Shown here one piece after another: positions 35,586-47,800 of a DNA stretch of 64,000 nucleotides. Where the stretch lies: assembly GCF_037975245.1 (NCBI RefSeq), contig NC_092561.1, positions 7,420,001 through 7,484,000 on the forward strand, read 5' to 3'. The translations under genes and the position numbers were made by a program. This stretch comes from Apostichopus japonicus (Eukaryota; Echinodermata; Holothuroidea; Aspidochirotida; Stichopodidae). Within the stretch, counting starts at the first letter, position 1; every line of letters begins with the position of its first letter. Below the pieces are notes generated by a model. It was not told where the DNA came from. It was given only the letters and a program-made list of their open reading frames with translations, and searched no databases.

Positions 35586-37426
35586 ATGAGGCTATGGACA
35601 ACCCAAACATTGTTACATTGGAGTTTGCTCATTACAACATTGCTGAGCCAAACGATGCGACGAACTGGTGCTACCCAAGGTAGGTACAGATTACTGAATA
35701 TGTCCACAACGTCATAAGATGCCGTGCAGCTATATAGCATCGTCGGAGTAGCCTACCATGACGTAACCTTGGAATTAGTGAAAAGGTACAAAAATTCTTA
35801 TTTAGCAAGTCTAGAATAGTAACTATTTCCCTCGCTGTATGTGCGATTTCATAGATACGCTTTATCGATAGATGACATTTATCAATCAATCAATCAATCC
35901 ATTGATCATTCAATAAAGGCTCTGAAATACAAACCACTGCTGATACTCGTTCTAAAGCATGTAGGCTTCTACTTCCTTGTATGTTTTCATTGTAAATATT
36001 CTTTATAATTGCTGGCAGTGTATTCTATATTTCTTGTAGCATAGATAGTTAAATAGAGACTTTAGAGTTATTGGTCTTCTCAATATCATTGTTTTTGTTC
36101 TTGTTCTTATTCTTACTATTAGTGTTAGTAATATTAATAATTGTAAAATTAATATTTTCTGAGCATGTGTTTGTGTGTGTGGGTATGTGTGTATGTGCTT
36201 CTGAAGAAGACATTTGACTTCTATTTTCACAATTAATATGTTTCATGTCATTGACTGGTTCATGTAAGATTTTGATCTCATTACAAACTAGTGAATTGTA
36301 TACTTTTATTGTCAGAATCTCCAACCACTACTACTGCAGTAACAACTTTGACCCCTAAAGCGTATGGAGGTACCAGTAAGTAGTTCTTGTTCTAGTATGA
36401 TGAAGGTGTTTGCTTAGTATATGCCGCTGACTTCTATGTTGGTAGACAATAGAGCATTTGCATCGCAAAATCACGTGACCTGAAGCTTTCGTCAAATTTG
36501 TTTAGGCATCCGTTCCATCTCGATGTTTACAGTTAAGGTCATTATGATCGTTTCATAATTTGACAACCACCACAATGAGCTGCTATAGCAAAAAAGGGCC
36601 GAGATTTTGAGTTCGAAATCAATAAGTTTACATATTATGAAAGTAACGTCTTTAATTGTTTGGTGTACGTGGCCAAATGAGTGAAGTGTGAATTTTGAGG
36701 GCGTGTGGGTGGGGGAGGGAGTAAAGGAAAGCGTTGACCGTATTTTTGACGCTGCTACAGTATCATTAAACTAAAAAAAATCAAATATTTCAAAGACTTC
36801 TATCGAGAAGCTCTGGATAGCGAACTTGCATCATCGCTTTTTGTGTCTGAACTATTATCAAAGACAAAATGCACGTAAGACACTATTCAAGATGTAATAC
36901 ATTCATTGGTAAAAGATTTATCACTAACAGAGTACATGGATAGGAACCTCCAGATGACGTGTGCGAGTCGGTGGTAGATGCATTCTGGGATACATCAGTG
37001 GAGGAACCATCATGCTTTGAAGACCTCAAACAAGCGAACAATCTGATGGTCTTGTCCTAGTTGCACGTCTGTGGACACGATTAAAGTTTCATTGTATAAA
37101 AGACATTTGACATAATCTTTTGATTTTGAGGAGTAGAAAAGAGAAAGACAAAGTAATTGATGACTGGATAAGAAATTTTGAACATTTTCACCGCCCAAAC
37201 AAATGTTGCCTCATACTTTGAAACACATTCAAAAAGTAAAATATGTTTAACAATTTTCTAATTATTTGAAATGATCATGACCTTTGACCCCTACGGTTGC
37301 CTTATATTTTCAGGTTCAGGACTTATAGTCGTGTTCATCCTTGTAATATGTTTGGTAATCACATCAGCGATTGCGGCTGCAGTGTTCATCTTAGTAAGAA
37401 AGAGAAGGACGTAAGTATGACCAGCA

Positions 37427-37472
<46 letters not shown>

Positions 37473-38050
37473 CATAAGGAATGAGTTGTGTAGAAAATCA
37501 ATCGATACCGATCAATCTGAATAATATTGATTCAATTAGCTCAATTAGTAATCCAGAAAACAATGCATGTAAATAGCTAAATACATAAAATGAAATAATT
37601 CTTACTTACATCCGATCTTTTTTTAAACAATTTAGTAAATGCTATGAAAGAAAAGTTGTTAGAAAGTTGAATCGAGTTTTCCTAATGTCTGATGTGGTTT
37701 TATTGTCTACCACATAATGCATAATATTTTCAACCAACGGATAGGCGGTTGGTGTAGGAATGGGTATATAGATTCCCTGCATTCACCATTGCCAATGCTT
37801 TTGAAAATAAGAGTTATACTGAAAATTTATCACGTCAATTTGGTACCGAAATTGCTCTTACATGTACATATAAGTATCCTTTTGGCGTTCCATGTCACCT
37901 TGGTAACAAGATATCTATTCGTTTTTCGTTAGAAATCCACCGACGACTGAAATCGGAAGTAACGATATAGCAGTGGGCCTACTGATGTCATATCCGGTAC
38001 GGGGCGGAGGAACAGGGCAGTGTTTACTACGCTTCGGTAAAAGAAAATGA
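35586..38050 (+). pseudogene. SMB-receptor gene 4: recombinant lacking both SMB domains, tail frameshifted
   Basis: Exons: 35586-35679 (signal peptide, MRLW type), one stalk exon 36316-36375, TM 37314-37410, tail from 37933. Near 36156 intron 1 sequence joins directly to sequence that in other genes lies before the last stalk exon, so the linker, SMB1, SMB2 and first stalk exon are gone. Because the introns are phase 1, the remaining exons still join in frame. In the tail exon two separate one-base deletions relative to gene 6 (AACGCATATAG to AACGATATAG near 37963; GGGGCCGG to GGGGCGG near 38005) shift the frame, and translation ends at TGA 38048-38050 before every tyrosine motif. The predicted product would be 122 aa: signal peptide, short stalk, TM and an unrelated basic tail. 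I call it a pseudogene, though a short transcript is possible. The downstream type B tail sequence remains readable to 38138 in the original frame. Confidence 0.78.
36690..37080 (+). other. Decayed coding-like fragment in TM-proximal intron of gene 4
   Basis: In broken frames it reads [35 protein letters not shown] and [14 protein letters not shown], which look protein-coding in composition, but stops and frameshifts interrupt it. I do not recognise the family; a captured exon or transposon gene is possible. The same fragment is in gene 6. Confidence 0.4.
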
Positions 38051-38156
38051 ATATGCAAATCAAGAAGAAGGATTTGAAAGTAACGTTGCATATCAGAGTT
38101 ACAAAGAAAAAATATTTCAAGATAATGTCACGACATAACATCATTAAATAATAATA

Positions 38157-38161
38157 ATATG

Positions 38162-38226
<65 letters not shown>

Positions 38227-38258
38227 GTGGGTGGGTGTTTTTGAAAGTAAAACAGTAC

Positions 38259-38328
<70 letters not shown>

Positions 38329-38331
38329 TAC
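38157..38331. repeat. Two (TA)n tracts upstream of gene 5
   Basis: Two TA runs separated by a duplicated ACATGTGGGTGGGTGTTTTTG boundary segment (38222-38257). Confidence 0.9.
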
Positions 38332-38511
38332 ATGTGGGGGTGTGTTTTTGAAAGTAATAACGGTAACGGAACAATTAATATGCGATAATAGAGTCAAGCC
38401 ATTCTCATTATTTTAAAACCACAGGCATATATCAAACCACAGTTATTATGAAGTATTGCTAAAATGAGTAAAACCTTTCGTTTGTTTAAGTCAGAAGAGG
38501 TTTCGAAGTAC

Positions 38512-38635
38512 TTCCTGTTTCTGATTCTGTTTCACCCAGCGCATTATTTAAGCCGCTGACTCTGAACAATATAGTATATAAGTTGTATAGGTGTTGGTGG
38601 TGCATATTGGATGTAAAGAAGTAGTGAGTAGTACC
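38512..38635 (+). promoter_or_regulatory. Promoter of gene 5
   Basis: TATATAAG at 38575-38582, 61 bp before the ATG. TTCCTGTTTC at 38512-38521 keeps the Ets/IRF composite (GAAACAGGAA on the minus strand); the following GAAA step is spaced differently (CTGATTCTGTTTC). Confidence 0.55.
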
Positions 38636-41600
38636 ATGATGCTATGGACAACCCAAACATTGTTACATTGGAGTTTGCTCATTACAACATTGCTGAGCCA
38701 AACGATGCGACGATCTGGGGTTGTCCAAGGTAGGTACAGATTACTGAATATATCCACATCGTTATAAGACGCCGTGCAGCTATATAGCATCGTCGGAGTA
38801 GCCTACCGTGACATAACCTTAGACTTGGTGAAAAAGTACAATAATTCTTATTTAGCAAGTCTTGTATAGTAAAAATTGTCCTCGCTGTATGTGCGATTTC
38901 ATAGATACGCTTAATCGATAGATGACATTTATCATTCAATCAATCAATCAATAAAGGCTCTGAAACACAAGTATGATACTCGTTCTAAAGCATGTAGGCT
39001 TCTACTTCCTTGTATGTTGCATTGTGAATATTCTTCATAAATTTTGGCAGTGTATTCTATATTTCTTGTAGCATAGAAAGTAAAATGGAGATTTTAGACT
39101 GTTACTACTCTTATGGAGGGGGGTGGGTGAATTTTGAGTAATTTTCCGCAACAATATTAATTGTCAAGTTAAGCCTAATATGATCAAAATTCACCGCATC
39201 CTGTAAAGACGAGTGATAGAGAAGACACTTTCCATTAAACCCGAAAACTTTGAAAATTTTTGTTACTAATAGGTTTCATTAATTTCCTTCCTCTTTCCTG
39301 CATTGGTGTACATGTAACTCCATAATTGATGAAGCAGGGAATCCGAAAGTTCATTGAGTGTCATTGATATATTTAACATTAACTAAAACAAAATATTTCC
39401 TGCTAAAGTTTGTTGAAAATTGAGCATATTTTCTTATTGTCTCCATAAAACGACAATTGTGAAGTACAAATTTGAGGAAGTATGAGCACACATTTGTAAG
39501 TTTGTTTTTACACTAAATGTAGTCTACTTGCTTCTCATTTTCTTTAGCCAAAGGGGGAACGCGCAGCTGTGAAACCACAGGCATTGGCATGGGCGGTAGA
39601 AGGGGTAAGTACCGATGACCATAAGATTGAGTAATACTTACAATGTGATGTGAAATTCATTCCCATCTCCAGCTAGATATGTTTCACGAATATGACTGCA
39701 TAACGAGGTCCGGTCTAAAAACTACCATCATCATTGATCTTAATATGTGATAGAGAACACTGTCATCAACAACTACCCCCTCCCCCTCCTCATCCCACCC
39801 TCCAGCCAAGAGACACACACCAAACCATCATCATTGATCTATCTTATAGAGATCACTGTTATCAACAACTACCCTCTCCCCCCTTTTCATCCCGGCCTCC
39901 AGCCAAGAGACATACACCCGACCACCAACATTGATCTATGTGTTAGAGATCACTGTTTTCAACAACTACCCCCTCCCCTCCTCATTCCACCGTCCAGACA
40001 AGAGACGTACACCCTATAGAGATCACTGTGTTGATCACCTACTCCCAAACAGCAATATGAAAAATAATATTTAATCGCATTTCCTTTTGGAAATATCACA
40101 GGTTTAATCTGACAATACGGGCTAAAATGTGTTTCAATGTATCATATTATTCTTTAAGTTCTTTTATACAATTTTCTCTTACTGAATTGGAGATGCTGAC
40201 TCTAATATATTGAAGCTGTTTATATGTCGTAATTGATGGCATTGTTTTCAGTGTTGACACTGTTCATACATTTTATACCATGAAAATGTGACAAGAAAAA
40301 CATGTAAAAGCTTTAAGATTTCATATGCTATTGGAGGTTGACATGATGGATGTCGAAAAGACAAACCCCAGACCTTCAGATTTGGATATATCCCAAAACG
40401 GAGCTAGATTTTTCTAAGCCCTTTTGTACATGAGTTGGTCATCACCCAAGGTCTTTGTCACGTTAGCTGGAGAGGATGGTTGGGTTTGTGCCTTATTTAA
40501 CTATAACTCGATTTTCCGTATGCCTTTTCAAGTAAATATAGGGTGAAGGGAGATGGGGTGGTGAGGGTGGTGGTTGGTGGTGGTGGGGCTGTCGTTGGTC
40601 ATAAATTAACTTTCAGGTGCTATCTGGGTATTGCATTATCCATAATGACAATGATTAAAAGAAGGAAAGATGCAAGACTGCAGCCAGATGAATGTTGGAT
40701 TAGAGTTCCTTTTCGGAAATTGCAAGGAGGGCTTTGGGAAGAACATTAGTCTTGATATGTGTTACTACAAGACAAAATAAAAGCAGTCTGAGTGCCATTC
40801 ATGTTCCTACAACTATTTCAGTCTTTAAAGATATTCAGTTTAAAAATATGGCCCAATCTCGAGACTGCTCCTTTGAGGCAAACTTTATGATGACATCGGC
40901 TCCTCAGTGCATTCCTTAATGTTTCATGTTAATCGGTAACGTTTTTATCAACTCTGATAATTCAATCAAAACATGTTCTTTTAATATCAAATAAAACATG
41001 AACAGAGCATGATTTGGATATTATATATTGGATATATATATTCAACAACTGTCCATTTGTTCCTGCAAAGTTTATAACACATTGTGACATGTCACTTGAG
41101 GACATTAAAGTCTTAAAGCTTAATTATACAGTTAATATCGAAAGTCTAAACAATCTTTATCTCAGTACTACGTTGTAGTAAACAATCAAACCACCACGAC
41201 GATGTACTTTTTTTCCAAAATGTTGGCATATTCGGAGAGATGAATGAAAAACCCAAACCAAACCAAATCAAACAAAACCAAAAGTGTTACCGTTCTTTGT
41301 TATTGTGTTGGTCAAGACTTAATCATTAGTCGAACCCACTGTTTTTTCCGTCTGCTCTTATTCCAGATTCTTGTGTTGGTCGTTGTTTCCTTGGCTATGA
41401 TAGAGGCCGCCCCTGCCAATGCCATTACCAGTGTATTAAATGTCGCAACTGCTGCGAAGATTATGAAGACTGTAGTAAGTGTTCGATATAGTTTAGAAAT
41501 GTATGTGATATTAATTGTATTTTGCATAGCTTCCTAAAACTACATTGTTGTAGGCACTACAGGCATAACAAGCATTACACCTTACATTACACCCCATCCT

Positions 41601-41776
41601 GGTGCACTTCCCTCGCACACTTAAGTCGCGTTTCAGCCACACTTACATTGGAAACCATTCGGTCGAGTTATATTCACTCTTAGCTGCAGGGCACTTTAAT
41701 CAACAAGTTAATTCCATTATAAAGCACATACACCCACACCCACGCCACCGAACTCACATATAAATATATTTAATAA

Positions 41777-41829
<53 letters not shown>

Positions 41830-44800
41830 GAGATATATATATATATATAGATATAGATATATATAAATGCCCTGATTGACAGTTATACAAAGCCATTTTA
41901 TACGCATTCACACAACAGTAGAATCACTGTGGTCGAGTGGTACGGACTGTGACACAAAGGTTCGTGGTTCGATTCCTAGCTTCGCCCGATGAGCCTCAAA
42001 GGATGAAAACGGTCGTGGAGTGGCATTTTTCTGATGTGTTGATCTCTGTCATACCACTTATGAACCGATTGCTTTTTACGATATTAAAATTAATTAGGTG
42101 CACCCTGACAATTTGTAACGTGACGGATCAGTGCTCTGCCTTAATTGGCTTTGGTTCAATCAGTCGGCCGAAGTAAGCAGCATTAGTGCATTAGTCCTAT
42201 TTCACCTTTCAACTATGACAATCAACAATTGCTTAGACCTGTGTGGGTGACATATTTTGCCTTACTCAAGAGATCAACCAACTAAAGCTATATACATCTT
42301 TTTACTCTCTTTCTTGTTTCTTATGTTTTTATTTCGAATTGATAAGGTGATGTTTTATTTCAAAGTGTTCAGTTGTAATATCTTCCTTTCTGTATATAAG
42401 CTAGCATCTTGTGCCACGAGATGTGGTGCTGATAACAATTCATCCGATGACTGCCATTGTAACAACTTCTGTGAAGAACACCAGAACTGTTGCTTTGATT
42501 ACTCTGAGCACTGCAGTAAGTCACTATAAAAGGAGACACACATCCAAATAATCACCATTGGTATATGTGATAGAGATAATTATCATGAACAACTCCCCCC
42601 TCCCCCTCCCACCCCACGACCCCTCCCATCCCACCCTCCAGCCAGGAAACACAAATATCATCATTGATCTACGTCATAGAGATGACTGTCATGACCAACC
42701 CCCCCCCCCCCCCCCGTCTTCATCCCACCTTCCAGGCAGGAATCCCAAATATCATCATTGATCTATGTGATAGAGATGACTGTCATGAACAACTACCCTC
42801 CTCTCCCCTCCTCATCCCACTCTCCAGTCAGGAAACCCAAATATCATCATTGATCTATGTGATAGAGATGAAGTCCTGTCTTAAACAACTTACCCAAACA
42901 TCGAAGAAAAATCTTTTTATCACAAAATGATTTAATGTTTCAAAAACACACACGAGAATGAGATTTGATCAATCATCGATCCACATTTGTTTAAATGTTG
43001 TTTTTTTTTCAAGTTTTATTTTTATTTTGATAGAGATGGGTTTTACACATGCTGAATGTTCACTTATGAAGCTCTTCATACGACCTATATGTTGGCATTG
43101 ATTTTAATGTTAACACCTTTGACATTCTACCTTTAAAATAAGAATAGAAAACAAATAGAAAGTAAAATGTTTCGGATCCTACTGACGTTATGACATCACA
43201 GATTTCTAAAATGACGGCTGCCAGACACGACTTTTAAGCTAGGATATCACCCAAACGAAAAAGGTTTTATTCGTAGCTGACGTAGGAGTGGGGCGGGTGA
43301 GGGGGAGGGGGGGGGGGGGCTTATTCTTCACAAAGATCATTACAATAAAAGTTAAAGTTAATGGTTGAGTTTGTATCTCCTTAAAGTTGAAGAACTTGCA
43401 ATATTTTGGGCCTAAAATAATCCATTAGAACACAATAATCAAATATGACGTCATCCAACAGCAGCCAAGTACATTTTCGGGACGAGCTGATTATTCACTT
43501 ATATTTGATATAAATACCTTTGCTTGGTATCTATCTTTGATATAAGTGCTAATGAGTTGTGTAGCCAATCTGACATATTATTGTTACTTCGCACAGTTTA
43601 CTAAGATTCGTGACGGCTTAATTTGTTGGAAGTTCTACATGTCTGCAGAAAGGGCTGGGATACTTTTGTCTTGAAAGATAGCGAGAGACTTTAATAGCTG
43701 AATCAAGTGTAAAGTGCAAGTTGTCAATTGCCATATTTCCTAGAACCTTTTGTGTGTGCGCGCGCGCGTGTGTGTGTGCGTGTATGTGTGCCGTTAGAGG
43801 ATATTTGTCTTCTAAACCAGCCTCCTGCCCTCGTCGTTGTTAGTTCTATAGATCTATATAAAAATGCTTTTTACTTGAAATGATGGTAATACTTATTTAT
43901 CACAATAAATATGTTTCATTTCATTGGCTGGTTCATGTAAGATTTCGATCTCATTACAAACTAGTGTACTGTATCCTTTGCTTGTCAGAACCTCCAACCA
44001 GTAGTACTGAAGTACCAACTTTGACCACTGAAGCGAATGGACGTAAGTAGTTCTTGTGCTAGTTTGATAAAGGTGTTTGCTTAGTGAATGCCGCTGACAT
44101 TACATAACCTGTCCCAGAGACAATCCCTCCAGTCTGCTGCAGTTTTATACTGCGCCCAATTACAAGTTACCTCACAGGTAACTTGTTTAACCCCTGGATG
44201 GAGAGAGGCAATTGAGATAAAGCATCCTGCCCAAGGACACAATGTATTGAACTTAGGCAGGAATCGAACCAGCAATCCTTGGATCACAAGTCCGACGCCT
44301 TAGCCAATTGGCCACCACGCTAGGTAAACGCAGGTGTATCTCATATCTCTATATTATATTGACCCACGTGGAGATGCAGTCTTTCTATTAAAGATGAGAA
44401 TAAAGTTCCATGCGATGCTTTCACTTGACTAAAAGTGTCAATCATTGAGTTAATTGAACTGGTTGTATACTTTCTACGGCTGATAAAGAACACCTTCTGA
44501 GAATGTGTGTGTGTGTGTGGGTATGTGTGTATGTGCTTCTGAAGAGGACATTTGACTTCTATTAATCACAATAAATATGTTCCATGTCATTGGCTGGTTG
44601 ATGTAAGATTTCGATCTCATTTCAAACTAGTTTATTGTTAACTTTTATTGTCAGAACCTCCAACCAGTACTACTACAGTACCAAATTTGACCCCTAAAGC
44701 GTATGGAGGTACCGGTAAGTAAAGTTCTTGTTGTAGTATGATGGTGTATGCTTAGTATATGCCGCTGACGTTAAATGCTGTCTATGTTGGAAGACATTCG

Positions 44801-47800
44801 ACATAATCTTTTGATTTTGAGGATTATAAAAGAGAAAGAGAAAGAAAAAGAGAGAGAGGTGGAGAGAGGTGGAGAGAGAGATAGAGATAGAGAGAGGTAG
44901 AGGCGGGGAGAGTGTAGGAGGTCACAGAGTGAAGATTTAATTGATGAGATCAAGGAACCGTCTACTTTTTCGGCTCAATGGAATCTTAACTAGTAAGTGA
45001 TTGATAACTGGATAAGAAATTTTGAACATTTTCACCGTCCAAAGAAATGTTGCCTCATACTTTGAAACACATTCCAAAAGTAAATTTGTTAACAATTTTC
45101 TAATTATTTGAAATGATCATGACCTCTGACCATGGGCGTCAATCCAGGGGGGGGGGGACGGGGGGACACGTCCCCCCACATTTCGATGGATGGGGAAAAC
45201 AATATCAAATGTCCCCCCCCACACATTTGGAAAAAGAGTGGTGTCGTGGCTCTATTTGGTTACGGCTTACACATCTTAGGATTCATATCCTCGAATATCA
45301 CTCAATGTTGCTGAATGGAGAATTCCACCCAGATCTCGTGAGTTGGTACCCTGAGCTCTCCAACAATCTTAAGCTAAGTCTGCCTTTCTTTCGAGGCCAG
45401 TTCCATTCGTCGTCGGTTGAAGGGTATAGACAAATATTCAAGTGGATGAATCCAGCGGTACGGGCTATGTTTGGTGAAGTCGAAGCTCTCTTGTGGTCCT
45501 CGTCTCCTCCGCCAGTTCGACGGACGCCGAGAGATCTTTTAGTTTTGAGGCGTTTGAAGACAAGGCTACGGAGCACCATGACTCTACAGAGGCTGAACCA
45601 TGTGATCGTGTTCCATATTCACCGCGCAGGGACGTCGTTAGAGGGGGTGTGTGGGTGTTTCACCCCTTAACTTTGTAAAACTGACACTAGTTGGAAAATT
45701 GGAGTGCGACAGTCGGAATTTCCGACTGTCGCACTCTAGTTTATCTAGGCCTATTCATTTATCCCTGTTATTGTGCATGACCTATTTTTTTTTAAATTTC
45801 GGTCAAAATTGACCCTTAACCTGTCATATTTACCACGTTTTCCTTGCCACTTTGGAAAATTGTATCTCGACTTATACTCCACCGTACAAAGCTTCGTATG
45901 ATTTTGAATACTACAAAAAAATGCCTAATAGAACTACCGTCATAGGCGTAGGGGCCCAATTCGATTTTTTTTTTTGGGGGGGGGTTGTAACGACTTGCCC
46001 GAAAATATAACCAAAATTTTTCGCGCGCTACGCGCGCATTCCGCATGATGATGTGCATATCATACAGGCATGCATCGGTTTTTACATCGCATGCAAATAG
46101 CATGCAATCATTTTCCGTCTTATTACCCTTCCGTATTGGTGAGAATTGTTGGGTAATATTATTATCAGTTTAACCACTGAAAAACACATTGCAAATGATC
46201 TTTCTTTCAGTAGGTGCCCAAAAGCTATCAGCATATTGCCCAGATGTCACTAAAATATTTGGTTGGGGTGGGGGGGCAATAAGTTTGTGAAATGTGTGCC
46301 AGTGGGTACAAATGTATCGCAACAGTGCAGTCGCGAAAGATTGGGTTTTCTGACTGACACTGACCGCATCGTTGACGAGTAGCGCGAGAGTGGGGGGTAC
46401 AAAGCAGCAGTCGGAATTTTCTGGCTTCAAAACCGATTTTCAGCCACTACACCCCCCCCCCCCCAATCATCAGGCCTTAGCTACGTCCCTGGGTACACGG
46501 TGGTTACATAGTACGCTCCGACCAGAATTCACCCGATAACCAGATGCAGATCCTACCTAGCAACCGAGGTAACTTGCTTGAGGACTCCAACGAACAACCA
46601 CTGATTTATGTTCATGCCTTCATCACTTTAGCCACCACTCACATGGGACCTATTCTAAGTTTGACGATACATGCGCATGTGTGGGGTCCTGAAAACATAA
46701 TAAAAGTGGTTTGTCTTGAATCCTTGTTTTCAAATTTCATATAAATGTATTTTCGTAGACCTAGCAACCTGGTTTAACATGCTGGCGTTTGACGACTTTT
46801 GGCCAAATTTGCGGTAAGCTCGCTGTACGAACTCGGATCTGGGCTATGCCTTATTAGTTAGTTATTTAAATTATTAATAATGGCGTATGAGGAAATGCAC
46901 CATTTTGTGGTATGACTCCCAGGACGGAAAGTCGAGAAACTCACATGCAGTCGCGGCGGATAGCTTCCTTCGCCTATATGTCAGGGGACATTTTGGGACA
47001 TCGTTCCTATAGACCAGGGGTGGGCAACCTGCTGGCCACATGCGGCCCGCCAGTGCTTTTTTTGCGGCCCGTGAGATGTCTCAAGAAAAAGAAAAAAATC
47101 AATCTATTTTGCATCATCACCAAAAACGAGCTAGCTGCTTAGAATTTATCTGCACAAATGATGCTGTCAGGTTGGTCTATTATCACCATTAATTATCAAC
47201 TGGACTGTATTGACATTATGGCTTTGTGAATACAGATAAAGTACACACACCTATTGCTTGAACGTCCTCGGAATCAAAGGTTTGAAATCAACAGCAGGTC
47301 GTTGGTTAGGTGCGGCCCTGTCAATCTTTCACTCCTAAAATCTGGCCGCGATCTGCGTCGTGCCCATTGGGGCCCGGGGGGCACAGGCCCCCCACCCCCA
47401 AAAAAAATTGTTGTCAAAGGTGTCATAAAATTTGTCATAATTTAAAAAAAAAGTGTTTTCGAAATCGAAAAGTAGACTAAATATTCAATTGCTCTTTGAT
47501 GGTCGTTGCGGATTTTCCACACACCTCAAAGACGACATATCGGGATTAGTAATGCCATTACCTTTGAATATGTTTGTCCTAAGCTAGTGTTTGATACAGT
47601 CTCAATTAACCTGGAAATAATCACTTCGTTATCCCGCGTTTTACCTTAGGTTTCGCTACTTTTGCTTTTTCTGCCCATGTTTTCAAACGGCATAGCTTTT
47701 TATTCACCCAGTCACCACTTCTCACGGGCATGGGCGGTGATCATGGATCAGCCAACACAAAAATGTTTCGATATCTTAAATTTTGGGCGCTTCTGGGAGA

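Noticed and set aside
45816-46430. Minus-strand ORFs of 86-95 aa inside the hAT element
   Set aside because: No recognisable domain, located in nested transposon sequence.
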